Source: Ralstonia pickettii DTP0602
GTDB taxonomy: Bacteria > Pseudomonadota > Gammaproteobacteria > Burkholderiales > Burkholderiaceae
Assembly (NCBI GenBank): GCA_000471925.1
Contig: CP006667.1
Coordinates: 2,604,001 to 2,668,000 of the forward strand
DNA: 64,000 bases
Reading direction: 5' to 3'
The notes beneath the pieces were generated by a model. That model was not told where the DNA came from. It was given only the letters and a program-made list of their open reading frames with translations, and ran no database searches. Both the position numbers and the translations under genes were made by a program. This document shows positions 25,035 through 34,058 of this stretch, one piece after another (position 1 is the stretch's first letter; the number at the start of each line of letters is the position of its first letter).

Positions 25035-25990
25035 CGTCTCCACTGGCCTTCGCGGATTAAAGCCTCGGCAATGCCGGGGATCATCTGCGCCACCTGCCTG
25101 GCGGCCGCCGTGAATGGGCGCTGACTGCTCGTGGCCAGCACGACGGTCTGCCGCAAGGCGCGGTCGGCCAGTGGCACGGCGTCGAACTCACCGGCCTCCA
25201 GTTCTGGTGCTACCGCGTGGTAAGGCAGCACGGAGAAAGCGGCATGGTCGAACATGATGCGCTTGATGACCACCGACGAGCTGGCCTCCATGCAGACGTT
25301 GAGCGCGATGCGGTGCGCGATGGCCATTTCGTCGAGGAGGTTGCGGATAGCGTTGGGGGGCACCGGCAGCACCAGCGGCAGGCCGCCGAGCTGGCGCAGC
25401 GGGATCGACGTCGGCCTGGCTCCCACTGCGCGCCAGTGGGCCTGCAATGCCTCGCGCCGGCCCACCAGCATCAGCGCCGTGTCCAGCAGGCGCCGGTAGC
25501 TGTTCCTGCCTTCGGCACGATAGCGGTTCAGCACGGCAAGATCGATGCCGCCCTGCGTCAGCTGTGTCTCGATCTCCCCGCTGTAGCCCTCCACGATGCG
25601 CAGCCGGACGGCCGGCAGGCGCTCCTGCACTGCTGCGTAGAGCCGGCTCGATAGCAGCGGCGCCACTGCCGGCACCAATCCGAGCGTGACCATTCCGCTT
25701 ACCTTGCCCGCCTGGCCGCGTGCCGACTCGACCAGCTGCCGGGCGCCGGACAGCAGCGGCTCGGCGTCGGCCAGCACCTGCGCTGCCAGCGTGGTCGGCC
25801 GCACGCCGCGCCCCGTGCGATAGAACAGCGGCCCGCCAAACATCTTCTCCAGCTCGGCGACCTGCCGGCTGATGGCGGACTGCGCCAGCCCGAGCTGCGC
25901 CGCGGCCCCCGATACGCTGCCCGTGCGCGCCACGGCCACGAACGTGGCCAGCGCCTTGAACGTGAGGTCCTGCCCTGTTTCAGCCTGCAT
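25031..25990 (-). CDS. LysR family transcriptional regulator
   Basis: This is a 319-residue LysR protein. TFKALATFVAVARTGSVSGAAAQLGLAQSAISRQ is its DNA-binding region (quoted here as SVSGAAAQLGLAQSAIS), and the effector domain follows. It resembles the Nac/Cbl-like group in LAQSAISRQVAELE and FYRTGRGVRPT. The start at 25990 (MQAETGQDL) is preferred to an upstream Met at 26083, which lies beyond the operator dyads. It is divergent from the acyl-CoA dehydrogenase operon and is its probable regulator. The C-terminus (IREGQWRR) ends exactly at a transposase remnant. Confidence 0.9.
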   Translation of the reverse strand: MQAETGQDLTFKALATFVAVARTGSVSGAAAQLGLAQSAISRQVAELEKMFGGPLFYRTGRGVRPTTLAAQVLADAEPLLSGARQLVESARGQAGKVSGMVTLGLVPAVAPLLSSRLYAAVQERLPAVRLRIVEGYSGEIETQLTQGGIDLAVLNRYRAEGRNSYRRLLDTALMLVGRREALQAHWRAVGARPTSIPLRQLGGLPLVLPVPPNAIRNLLDEMAIAHRIALNVCMEASSSVVIKRIMFDHAAFSVLPYHAVAPELEAGEFDAVPLADRALRQTVVLATSSQRPFTAAARQVAQMIPGIAEALIREGQWRR

Positions 25991-26015
25991 CGATCCGCTC
26001 CAGCTATCTTGTATC

Positions 26016-26077
26016 GAGAAATCTGCTTTCTCCTGTCGGCATTGATCGGAGAGTAGCGCCTCTTTATCGTTAGAGGC
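26016..26077. promoter_or_regulatory. Two inverted repeats in the LysR/acyl-CoA dehydrogenase promoter
   Basis: GAGAAA-N5-TTTCTC (26016-26032) and GCCTCT-N8-AGAGGC (26058-26077) are both perfect in their arms and fill the 122-bp divergent region. Their distance, about 43 bp centre to centre, fits the recognition and activation sites of a LysR regulator. Confidence 0.45.
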
Positions 26078-26112
26078 AAGCACACCGACCCACCTCGAGG
26101 AGACGACGACCC

Positions 26113-27342
26113 ATGCCCCTATCTGCTGAACGCCATCCGCTGGCGCCGCTCGACGCGGCGGAGACCGGCACCCTGGCCCGAGTCCAGGCGCTGGTCCAGG
26201 AGACCATCGGCCCCAGGGCCAATGCGGTCAACCGCAATGACGAATTCGCGTGGGACACCTTCCGCGCGCTGGCCGGGAGCGGCGTCATCGCCACGGCGTT
26301 CCCCCGGGAGCTTGGCGGCACGGCTGCATCGATGCTGCTGCGTGTCAGGATCATCGAGGAGATCGCCCGTGTGTGCAGCACCGCGGCTTCGCTCGTCACG
26401 GGCACGGATCTGTCGTCGCGCCCGATTGTCGCGGGGGGATCGCCCGAACTGTGCGCGCAGACGGTCCCGCTGCTGGCCAGCGGCGAGAAGCAATCCGCCT
26501 TCGCGCTGACCGAACCCGGCGCGGGCTCGGACCTCGCGCGGCTGCGCACCGTCGCCAGCCGGCACCCTGGCGGCTATCGGCTGTCCGGCGAGAAGAAGTT
26601 CATTACCCGCGCCACGGTGGCCGACATGTTTGTCGTGGTGGCGTCACTCGCCGACGGACCTGGCGGCAGCAAGGGGCTGACGGCATTCCTCGTGCCGCGC
26701 GATGCCGAAGGGCTCAGCGTGTCGCCGGCCATCCCCAAGCTCGGCTGGCACGGCGTGCCGATCGCGGAAGTACGCCTGGACGATGTCTTCGTACCGCTGG
26801 CGGATCGCCTTGGCGAGGAGGGACAGGGCATGGCGCTGGCGCAGGACACGCTGGTGCGCGCCCGGATCGGCCATGCGGCCATTGCGCTGGGGCGGATGTC
26901 CGGGGCGCTGCAGATCGCGGCGCAGTACGCCGGGCACCGGCAGGTGTCCGGCAAGGCAGTCGGCGAGCACCAGGGCATCCAGTGGATGCTGGCCGACATG
27001 GCCGCGCGCATCGAGGCCGCACGCTGCCTGGTCTACAGCGCGGCGCAGCGCTACGACCGCAAGGACGCCGAGACTTCGATTCACGCATCGATCGCCAAGA
27101 TGCACAGCACCGACCTGTGCATGCGCGTCGTGGTGGACTGCGCGCAGCTGCTCGGCGGCAACGGCTACCTGAATGCCTATCCGATCGAACGCTTCCTGCG
27201 CGATGCCAAGATGAACCAGATCGGCGAGGGAACCAGCGAGGTCCACAAGAACCTGATCGGCCGGCACGTGATGAAGACGGCGTCGGCGATGCCGCAGCAC
27301 CCCTGCCTCGACCTTGAGCCGGACCTGTTCGGAGCGCACTGA
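26113..27342 (+). CDS. Acyl-CoA dehydrogenase family protein
   Basis: The 409-residue flavoprotein has the three-domain acyl-CoA dehydrogenase layout. SAFALTEPGAGSDLARL is the FAD/substrate loop, and the C-terminal IGEGTSEVHKNLIGR region holds the likely catalytic Glu position. It oxidises an acyl-CoA at C2-C3 and passes electrons to ETF. It is the first gene of a plus-strand operon with a nitronate monooxygenase-like, Bug and CoA-transferase gene, and its TGA overlaps the next ATG by one base. The chain length or branching of its substrate is not readable. Confidence 0.9.
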   Translation: MPLSAERHPLAPLDAAETGTLARVQALVQETIGPRANAVNRNDEFAWDTFRALAGSGVIATAFPRELGGTAASMLLRVRIIEEIARVCSTAASLVTGTDLSSRPIVAGGSPELCAQTVPLLASGEKQSAFALTEPGAGSDLARLRTVASRHPGGYRLSGEKKFITRATVADMFVVVASLADGPGGSKGLTAFLVPRDAEGLSVSPAIPKLGWHGVPIAEVRLDDVFVPLADRLGEEGQGMALAQDTLVRARIGHAAIALGRMSGALQIAAQYAGHRQVSGKAVGEHQGIQWMLADMAARIEAARCLVYSAAQRYDRKDAETSIHASIAKMHSTDLCMRVVVDCAQLLGGNGYLNAYPIERFLRDAKMNQIGEGTSEVHKNLIGRHVMKTASAMPQHPCLDLEPDLFGAH

Positions 27343-28451
27343 TGACCCAGACCCGCAACAATGCCCTGGCCAACGCGCTGTGCCGCCGCCTGGGCATCCG
27401 CTACCCGATCTTCGGGCTGGCACACAGCATCGAAGCTGCCGCGGCTATCTCCAATGCGGGCGGACTCGGCGTCTATGCCGCCGCGCGCGACGGCCCCGAC
27501 GAACTCGCCCGGAAGCTGCGCGACCTGCGCGCGCTGTGCCCCGACGTCCCCGTCGGCGTGGACCTGCTGCTGCCGACCGCATTGCCGGGCGTCTCCACCC
27601 CCGATGACGTGGCGGCAGCCATTCCGGAGGGGCATCGCCGCTTTATCGATGGCCTGTTCGAGCGCTTCGCCGTGCCACCCGCCACGCAGGGCAACTTCTT
27701 CTCGCAATACGTGCGCTCGCAGGCGTTGTTCGAGGAGCAGGTCGTCGCCGTGGCGCAGAGCCAGATCGATGTCTTCGCGGCCGGGGTCGGCACGCCAGCC
27801 GGCACCATCGCGCAAGTGCGGCGCGCGGGCAAGACCACCATGGCGCTGGTCGGCGCCGTCAAGCATGCGCGCAAGGCCATCGAGGCCGGCGTCGACGTGC
27901 TGGTCGCGCAGGGCTATGACGCGGGCGGGCATACCGGGACGACCGGCACCTTCACGCTGGTACCGCAGATCATCGCGGCAGCCGGGGGGCGGCCGGTGCT
28001 TGCCGCCGGCGGCATCGGCGAAGGCAGCCAGATCGCCGCCGCACTGGCGATGGGCGCACAGGGCGCGTGGCTCGGCACGGTGTGGCTGGGCAGCACGGAG
28101 CACCGGCTGCCGGCCGCGCTGACCGAGCGGCTGCTGGCTGCCGGCAGCGAAGACACGGTCATCACGCGCGCGCACAGCGGCAAGCCGTGCCGCGTGGTGC
28201 GCAGCGCGTTCTCCGATGCGTGGGAAGCACCCGAGGCCCCCGAGCCGCTCGACATGCCCTACCAGCAGGCGCTGACCGGGCGGTTGCTGGCGGCCGTGGA
28301 AGAGCACGAGATCGCGCCGCTGATGTACGAGGCGGCGGGCCAGAGCGTCGCCTGGGTGCGGGAAGTCGAACCGGTGGCACGGATCATGGACCGGCTGGTA
28401 CGGCAGACGCGCCAGTCCCTGGATGGCCTGCGCAGCTACCTGCCGGGCTGA
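27342..28451 (+). CDS. Nitronate monooxygenase/2-nitropropane dioxygenase family protein
   Basis: This 369-residue TIM-barrel FMN protein has the motifs QGYDAGGHTGTTGTF (the His is the catalytic position in nitronate monooxygenases) and LAAGGIGEGSQIAAALAMGAQG for FMN phosphate binding. The family includes true nitronate oxidisers as well as many enzymes acting on other substrates, including enoyl reductases. Translational overlap with the acyl-CoA dehydrogenase suggests they handle the same compound, but a nitro-compound substrate is only a possibility. Confidence 0.85.
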   Translation: MTQTRNNALANALCRRLGIRYPIFGLAHSIEAAAAISNAGGLGVYAAARDGPDELARKLRDLRALCPDVPVGVDLLLPTALPGVSTPDDVAAAIPEGHRRFIDGLFERFAVPPATQGNFFSQYVRSQALFEEQVVAVAQSQIDVFAAGVGTPAGTIAQVRRAGKTTMALVGAVKHARKAIEAGVDVLVAQGYDAGGHTGTTGTFTLVPQIIAAAGGRPVLAAGGIGEGSQIAAALAMGAQGAWLGTVWLGSTEHRLPAALTERLLAAGSEDTVITRAHSGKPCRVVRSAFSDAWEAPEAPEPLDMPYQQALTGRLLAAVEEHEIAPLMYEAAGQSVAWVREVEPVARIMDRLVRQTRQSLDGLRSYLPG

Positions 28452-28499
28452 CCGGCAATACCCGACGGAAACAACGGGTTACCAGAACGAGGAGACAGC

Positions 28500-29498
28500 A
28501 TGGATCGCCGAGCATTCGCAAGGACTGCGTTGCAAACCGCCCTGGCGCTGGCCGCGCCCGGCTGGCTGCCGGGGCTCGCCCGGGCCGCAACGGGCCCGGG
28601 CAATTTCCCCGACCGGCCGCTGCGCGCGGTGGTGCCTTACCCGGCGGGGGGCGTCGTCGACGTCACGCTGCGCGCGGCGCTCGACCGGATGTCGCTTGAC
28701 TTGCCGCAGCGCGTGGTCGTGGAGAACCGGCCGGGTGCCGACGGCCGTATCGGCATCGAGTTCGCCAGCCGCGCACCGGCTGACGGGTACACGCTGCTCG
28801 GCGTGACCCCGGTGCTGGCGGTGGCCCAGACGCTCTATCCCGATTCCGGCATTCGTATCCAGAACTTCCGGGCCATCGGCGCAGTGGCGGCAGTGCCGTC
28901 GGTATTCGTGGTCCACAACGACGTGCCCGTGAAGACGCTGAAGGAATTCGCGGCATGGGGCAAGGCGCGGCCGGGTGCGGTGAACGTTCCGGTTCCGGGC
29001 GCTGGCAGCTCGCTGCATCTGGCGCAGGAGCTGTTCTTCGAATCCACCGGCGTGCGGGTGACCAACGTCGGCTACAAGGGCCAGCCGCCTTCGGTCTTGG
29101 ATCTGGGGCGCGGGCAATTGCAGTTCGCGCTGGTGTCGCAAAACCTGGTGCTGCCGCTGATCCAGTCGAAGCGCGTGCGGCCGCTGGCGGTCAATGCCGC
29201 CAGGCGGACGCGTTCGCTGCCGGACATTCCGACCATCGCGGAAGCGGGCTACCCGGACGCCCTGGTGCAGTCGTGGTATGGCCTGGCGGTCCACGCGCGC
29301 ACCGCGCCGGCCATCGTCGACTACCTCGGCGCTGCGCTGCAGGCGGCCATGGCCACCGCAGACGTGCGCAACAAGCTTGCGGCACTCGACGCGGAAATCC
29401 TCGCGCTCGACCCGAAGCAGTTCGACAGCCTTCTGCAGGCCGAAGCCACGCGCTGGGCAGCCCTGATCAAGGCACGGGAAATCAAGGTGGACGCATGA
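28500..29498 (+). CDS. Bug-type tripartite tricarboxylate transporter substrate-binding protein
   Basis: The 332-residue periplasmic protein of the BugT/TctC family starts MDRRAFARTALQTALALAAPGW, split here as DRRAFART plus a hydrophobic stretch, a possible twin-arginine signal. The Bug signatures are PYPAGGVVDVTLRA and VENRPGADGRIG. Such proteins bind carboxylates and are hugely expanded in Burkholderiales, usually without linked TctAB membrane genes, as here. It presumably captures the acid that the neighbouring CoA-transferase activates. The stop overlaps the CoA-transferase start as ATGA. Confidence 0.92.
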   Translation: MDRRAFARTALQTALALAAPGWLPGLARAATGPGNFPDRPLRAVVPYPAGGVVDVTLRAALDRMSLDLPQRVVVENRPGADGRIGIEFASRAPADGYTLLGVTPVLAVAQTLYPDSGIRIQNFRAIGAVAAVPSVFVVHNDVPVKTLKEFAAWGKARPGAVNVPVPGAGSSLHLAQELFFESTGVRVTNVGYKGQPPSVLDLGRGQLQFALVSQNLVLPLIQSKRVRPLAVNAARRTRSLPDIPTIAEAGYPDALVQSWYGLAVHARTAPAIVDYLGAALQAAMATADVRNKLAALDAEILALDPKQFDSLLQAEATRWAALIKAREIKVDA

Positions 29499-30754
29499 AG
29501 CCAGCTACGCATCCGGAAGCACGCATGACCGAAAACGCCGAGGGAGGCGCCAGGGGTAGCGCCAACGGCCCGCTCGCCGGCCTGCGCATCCTCGACATGG
29601 CCACGGTGCTGGCGGCGCCGCTGGCCAGCACGCTGTGCGCGGATATGGGCGCGGACGTCGTCAAACTCGAACTGCCCGACGGCAGCGACCCGCTGCGCGG
29701 CCTCGCTCCCGTCAAGGACGGCCTGCCGCTTTATTGGAAGGTGGCCAACCGCGGCAAGCGCGGCATCTCGCTCGACGTCCGGCAACCCCAGGGCCGCGAA
29801 CTGTTTCTCAAGCTGCTGCCCGAATTCGACGTGCTGGTGGAGAACTTCCGCACGGGTACGCTGGACCGATGGGGCCTCGACGCCGACACCCTGCGCGCCG
29901 CGAACCCGCGCCTGATCATCCTGCGCCTCACGGGCTTCGGCCAGACCGGACCGTATGCGTCGCGCGCCGGCTTCGCGCGCGTGTTTGAAGCCATGAGCGG
30001 CTTCACCAACCTGGCCGGCGAGCCGGACGGCCCCCCGCTGCACATGAACTATCCGGCCGGAGACGTGATGGCCGGATTGTTCGGCGCCTTCGCCATCGCC
30101 ACGGCGGCGGCCGAGCGTCGCCTGGATTCCGCCGCACCTGGCCGCGACATCGACTTGTCCGCGACCGAAGCGCTGTTCCGCCTGCTGGAGCCGCTCGCGG
30201 TGGAATACGAACAGCTCGGGCAGATCCGGCAGCGTGCGGGCAACCGGGCCACCTACACCGCGCCGTCGAACATGTATGCCACCGCGGACGGCCACTGGGT
30301 GTCGATGGTGGCTTCCTCCAACCCGATCTTCCGGCGTCTTTGCCTGGCGATCGGCAAGCCCGAACTGGCCGATGACCCGCGCTATGCCACCAACCCCGCG
30401 CGCGTCCGGCACCTCGAATCGCTGGATGCCGCGATCGGAAGCTGGTTCGCGGCCCACGACTACGACACGGTCGCTGCAGCACTGGAGGCGCAACAGATAC
30501 CGTTCAGCAAGATCTTCACCATCCAGGACATCGTCAACGACCCGCACTTCCGTGCGCGCGAGGCGATCGTCCGCCTGCCCGACCCTGACCTGGGCTCCGT
30601 CCCGGCGCCGTGCCACGTGCCGCGCTTTTCCGGCTACGCGCCCGGCGCGCCACGAACCGGGCCGTCAGTCGGCGAGCATAACGAGGAGATCTATGCCAGG
30701 GTCGGCCTGACCCGACAAGACATGGCAACGCTGCGCGCGGATGGCGTTATCTGA
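29495..30754 (+). CDS. Class III (CaiB/BaiF) CoA-transferase
   Basis: The 419-residue protein has the family III CoA-transferase sequence: GLRILDMATVLAAPLAST at the N-terminus, GADVVKLELPDGSDPLRG, VLVENFRTGTLDRWGL and the catalytic Asp in NYPAGDVMAGLFGAFA. It transfers CoA between acyl-CoAs and the imported acid. The ATG at 29495 overlaps the Bug stop; an alternative ATG at 29525 would remove ten residues. It completes a small uptake-activation-oxidation operon (26113-30754). The 265 bp after it hold no gene. Confidence 0.92.
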   Translation: MKPATHPEARMTENAEGGARGSANGPLAGLRILDMATVLAAPLASTLCADMGADVVKLELPDGSDPLRGLAPVKDGLPLYWKVANRGKRGISLDVRQPQGRELFLKLLPEFDVLVENFRTGTLDRWGLDADTLRAANPRLIILRLTGFGQTGPYASRAGFARVFEAMSGFTNLAGEPDGPPLHMNYPAGDVMAGLFGAFAIATAAAERRLDSAAPGRDIDLSATEALFRLLEPLAVEYEQLGQIRQRAGNRATYTAPSNMYATADGHWVSMVASSNPIFRRLCLAIGKPELADDPRYATNPARVRHLESLDAAIGSWFAAHDYDTVAAALEAQQIPFSKIFTIQDIVNDPHFRAREAIVRLPDPDLGSVPAPCHVPRFSGYAPGAPRTGPSVGEHNEEIYARVGLTRQDMATLRADGVI

Positions 30755-31019
30755 CATCGTTGCCGCTACAGCTAAAAAATCCCAGTCCCCTCCAATGTGG
30801 GGTTCAGCGCACACAACCGTCGTCCGTTAAAGCCCGGCAAGCCGAGCGTTCGAGGCAGGGCTCAAGTTGAGCCTGCCCCGGCCGGCCTCGCGATTTAGCA
30901 AAGAGTTTCGAATCGCGCGGGCCGTGACCATTTCCCTGCTGAGTCCCAACGAAAACACGATATCAGCCAATAGGAAACGAACGCCTGGAGAGATACCAAT
31001 AGATTGCTAAGGGAATGGA

Positions 31020-31988
31020 ATGACGAGTTGTACGAATTGCGGTGTCAGTACGCCAGCCGGCGCCCGCTTCTGCAAATCATGTGGAACACCAGTAAAAGTC
31101 CAGGCGGCGCCGGTAGCCGCATTGGGCTGCAGTGGCTGTGGCGCTGAACTGATCGCCGGGGCAAAGTTCTGCAGGAAGTGCGGAACGCGGCCGACGGATG
31201 CAAAAGCAGCGCAAGCGGAGGGTGCTTCGCTGCCTGCGGCTACGCCAGCGCCAGAGCGCCTGGCAACTGCCGAGGTAGTACTCGAGCCTGCGCAAGTGGA
31301 AGCGATCCCGATTCGCGACATAACACCAGAGGTCGCCCCGCCGGTAGCACTGCCGGCCGAAACTACCGTGGCCCGGGAAGCCGAGCCTGAGCACGTGCCT
31401 CGGCGCATCGCTCCCGAGCCCGCCCCGCGACAACCGTCGAATGCATTGATCGCCGCCGGCATCGCCGCCGCAGTCGCTGTTGGCGGAGGAGCCCTGTTCT
31501 GGTGGTATGGCGGCAAGCAGCCCAGCACGCCAGTCGATCAGGCGACGCAGGTGCAGGCTTCCCAGCCGACGTTGCCCACTGAAGCCACGGTGGCCACTCA
31601 ACCGAGCGAACCTGCTCAGCCCATCCAGCCCCCCGAACCCCCGGCGCAGCCGGAGCCAGGCGTACCCGTGGCGTCTGCCCTACCGCCCGCACCAGCACCC
31701 GCGACGCAACCACCCCCGATCGCTGCCGCAGTGCCGGCCCTCCCCGCGCCCACAGCCCCGGTCAAACCCGCCAAGCCCGTAGTCCAGCCCGATCCCATGG
31801 AAGCAAAGATCGATGAGCTGTTGCGCAAAGCGAAAGTCCACGTCTCCAAAGGGCAGTTTGACAAAGCCATCGCTACGGCCGAAAGCGTCCTGGCAGTCGA
31901 CGCCGGCAACCGCGCCGCAAGGTCTGTGATCAGCAACGCCAAAGCCAGGCAAATGGAAGCGCTCCGATCCAACACCTCTCTCGAATAA
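31020..31988 (+). CDS. Double zinc-ribbon membrane protein with Pro-rich linker and TPR-like tail
   Basis: The 322-residue product has two zinc ribbons at the N-terminus (Cys4, 7, 18, 21 and Cys37, 40, 51, 54). An acidic/Ala-rich linker leads to one transmembrane helix near residues 140-160 (ALIAAGIAAAVAVGGGALFWW). A long Pro/Gln-rich stretch follows, and then a C-terminal helical hairpin (KAKVHVSKGQFDKAIATAE) like a single TPR. The zinc ribbons would be cytoplasmic and the tail periplasmic. No named family is recognised. It is followed by a lipoprotein gene and a membrane-protein gene that also ends in a zinc ribbon; the three probably work together at the envelope. Confidence 0.75.
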   Translation: MTSCTNCGVSTPAGARFCKSCGTPVKVQAAPVAALGCSGCGAELIAGAKFCRKCGTRPTDAKAAQAEGASLPAATPAPERLATAEVVLEPAQVEAIPIRDITPEVAPPVALPAETTVAREAEPEHVPRRIAPEPAPRQPSNALIAAGIAAAVAVGGGALFWWYGGKQPSTPVDQATQVQASQPTLPTEATVATQPSEPAQPIQPPEPPAQPEPGVPVASALPPAPAPATQPPPIAAAVPALPAPTAPVKPAKPVVQPDPMEAKIDELLRKAKVHVSKGQFDKAIATAESVLAVDAGNRAARSVISNAKARQMEALRSNTSLE

Positions 31989-32002
31989 CTACCAGCAATA
32001 CC

Positions 32003-32674
32003 ATGAAACTCCAGAAGACGATTCTTGTGGCGGCCCTTGGCACGCTACTGGCCAGCGGCTGTGCAACCCAGGGTGGCGAAGGCACCGTCGCCAGTGACAC
32101 GGTCCTGCGCTGCGCGGCGCTCGGCACGGGTGGTGCCATTGTGGGCGCATTGATCGGCGGCACCAAGGGCGCCATTGGCGGTGCAGCTGCCGGCCTGGCT
32201 GCATGCTCGGTGATTGAGGTTGCCACGCGGCAGACCAAGACTGCGGCGGAGGTGGATCGCGAGTACAAGGTGAACAATCGCAATCGCCTGCCCCGCACTG
32301 CCGAGGTGAATGCGTACAACACCATTGTTACCCCCAGTGGTGCGGTGAAGGCTGGCGAAGCGATCAAGCTGCAATCGACGATCCGCGCCGTGTCTGGCAC
32401 AAATGAACCGGTTCAGGAGGTGAAGGAGATCCTGACCGTTTACGCGCCGTCCGGGGAGGAGTTCAAGCGTGGCGAGAAGATCGTCAACGCGGCGTCGGGC
32501 AGCGGTGAGTATGACAACAGCTTCACGTTGAGGCTGCCGTCCGGCGCGCCGCAGGGCACCTATCGCCTGAAGAGCCAGGTGGTGCTGAATGGCAAGCCTG
32601 GCATTAGCCGGGAAAACCACCTGCAGCTGGCGCGGGTGGGAGACACGTTCACCGTTGCCATGCTGGACCACTGA
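32003..32674 (+). CDS. Glycine-zipper lipoprotein of unknown function
   Basis: The 223-residue protein has a lipoprotein signal with lipobox LASGC (Cys20). A glycine-zipper segment (GAIVGALIGGTKGAIGGAAAG) of the OmpA/SlyB-associated type follows, and then a C-terminal beta-rich domain with SGAVKAGEAIKLQSTIRA and GTYRLKSQVVLNGKPG that looks immunoglobulin-like. It starts 14 bp after the zinc-ribbon gene, so they are likely co-transcribed. It would sit in the periplasm anchored to the outer or inner membrane. No specific function is known. Confidence 0.75.
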   Translation: MKLQKTILVAALGTLLASGCATQGGEGTVASDTVLRCAALGTGGAIVGALIGGTKGAIGGAAAGLAACSVIEVATRQTKTAAEVDREYKVNNRNRLPRTAEVNAYNTIVTPSGAVKAGEAIKLQSTIRAVSGTNEPVQEVKEILTVYAPSGEEFKRGEKIVNAASGSGEYDNSFTLRLPSGAPQGTYRLKSQVVLNGKPGISRENHLQLARVGDTFTVAMLDH

Positions 32675-32727
32675 GTCGATCACCGAAGCAACCGCAGAGC
32701 CAATAACAATACGGATAAACCAAGTTC

Positions 32728-33894
32728 ATGACAACAAGCGAAAAAGCTGCAGCGGCGCCCTACGCCCTGCTTCGAGCGGCTGAGGCGATTACAAACTGGC
32801 GCGCATTGGCGATGTGCGGCATGGCGGGCGTGGCGACGCTGATTGCGGGCATGCTCACCAAGTACACGATTGCCCACAGCGTCTTCCTGGGGCTGGTGTT
32901 GGGATTGGTCACGCTGGGGGTGATGCTGGTGGGGTATTCCGCCGTGGGCATCACGCTGATGCGGCAGGCGCAGGGTCATACTATCGGCTTTGTCGATGCG
33001 GTGCTGCAGGCTGTGTTCACCGCGCACAGGTTCCTTGGCGTTGGCATCTTGCTGCTGCTGGGCTACCTGGCCGTGCTGCTCGCTGGACTGTTGATCTTCC
33101 TGCTGTGCAAGATCCCCGGGCTGGGGCCACTGCTGTACGCGTTCGCGTTTCCGGTGGTAGCGGTGGTCGTTGGCGTGACCTCCGCGGGACTGTGGTACGT
33201 GGGCTACCCGCTGGCCGCGCCGGCTATCTGGGAGGGCAACACGGCGGTGCAGACGGTGGCGCGCCTGATGCAGATCAGCCGCCACCGGCTGCTGCAGGTG
33301 ATCGTGAACATGTTCCTGCTGCTGGTGCTGGTGGCTGTGCTGTCGATCGTGGTCTTTGGCATTCTGGCCTATGGGGCCATGATGGCGACGTCGCTGTCGA
33401 GCGCGGTTGGCGCCAGCCCGATGAGCACGCTGATGTCGATGTTCTCTGGCTTCCTGGGTCCGTTTGGTCGCAGCTACGGCGGCGGCTTTGGCCGTGGTGA
33501 CATGGCAGCCTTGCAGGAAGGCATGGCCTACGCTTCGTCGTTTGGCTTTGGCGCGGGCTTGCTGTTGACGATTGCCTTGGTGATCCCGTTCCTCACCTTT
33601 ATCAATGGTACTTGCCTGATCTATCTGCAGACCGTCAACGGTATGGACTTCTCGGACTCGGAAGCGATGCTGAAGGAGCGCATGGCACAAGCCAAGCGGC
33701 AGGCGGAACAAGCGCGTGATCGCGCCGTGGAGGGCATGCGTGAGACGAAGGCGTCGCCACAAGCCAGGCCCGCGGTGCAGGCTGCGCAAGTGGCTGCGCC
33801 TGCAACGGTGGCGTTGGCCTGCGGTAGCTGCCATGCACCCATGGCGGCCGATGACCTGTTCTGTGGCGACTGTGGGGCAAAACGGCCGGCCTGA
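32728..33894 (+). CDS. Polytopic membrane protein with C-terminal zinc ribbon
   Basis: The 388-residue protein has about 8 hydrophobic segments between residues 25 and 300 (for example VFLGLVLGLVTLGVMLVGYS, ILLLLGYLAVLLAGLLIFLL, FLLLVLVAVLSIVVFGILAY, LLLTIALVIPFLTFI). A basic, helical cytoplasmic stretch (AKRQAEQARDRAVEGM) follows, and the last 24 residues form a zinc ribbon with Cys365, 368, 379 and 382. No transporter family is recognised. It is third in the operon with the double zinc-ribbon protein and the lipoprotein. Matching zinc ribbons at opposite ends of the two membrane proteins suggest a shared cytoplasmic contact. Confidence 0.72.
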   Translation: MTTSEKAAAAPYALLRAAEAITNWRALAMCGMAGVATLIAGMLTKYTIAHSVFLGLVLGLVTLGVMLVGYSAVGITLMRQAQGHTIGFVDAVLQAVFTAHRFLGVGILLLLGYLAVLLAGLLIFLLCKIPGLGPLLYAFAFPVVAVVVGVTSAGLWYVGYPLAAPAIWEGNTAVQTVARLMQISRHRLLQVIVNMFLLLVLVAVLSIVVFGILAYGAMMATSLSSAVGASPMSTLMSMFSGFLGPFGRSYGGGFGRGDMAALQEGMAYASSFGFGAGLLLTIALVIPFLTFINGTCLIYLQTVNGMDFSDSEAMLKERMAQAKRQAEQARDRAVEGMRETKASPQARPAVQAAQVAAPATVALACGSCHAPMAADDLFCGDCGAKRPA

Positions 33895-34058
33895 CGGCAA
33901 GGCTGCCTGTCAACTGGCAGGCGAGATGGCGAATGCAATGTCCGCCATCTCCCCACCGGAGCAACGCAACTTAGTGACAGAGAGTCCCCGAATCGATGGG
34001 CTCTTGACATCCTCCCTTGCGGCCGGCAACTTGCGCAGGCCCCGAACTTCCGTGCCGC

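Noticed and set aside
24758..25060. A 100-codon plus-strand frame over the transposase remnant
   Set aside because: The opposite strand carries the recognisable transposase end. This frame has an arginine/proline-rich, low-quality composition and no ribosome-binding site.
34005..34018. CTTGACATCCTCCC, similar to the end of IS200/IS605 elements
   Set aside because: No hairpin, TnpA/TnpB remains or second end were found, so a single short match is not enough.
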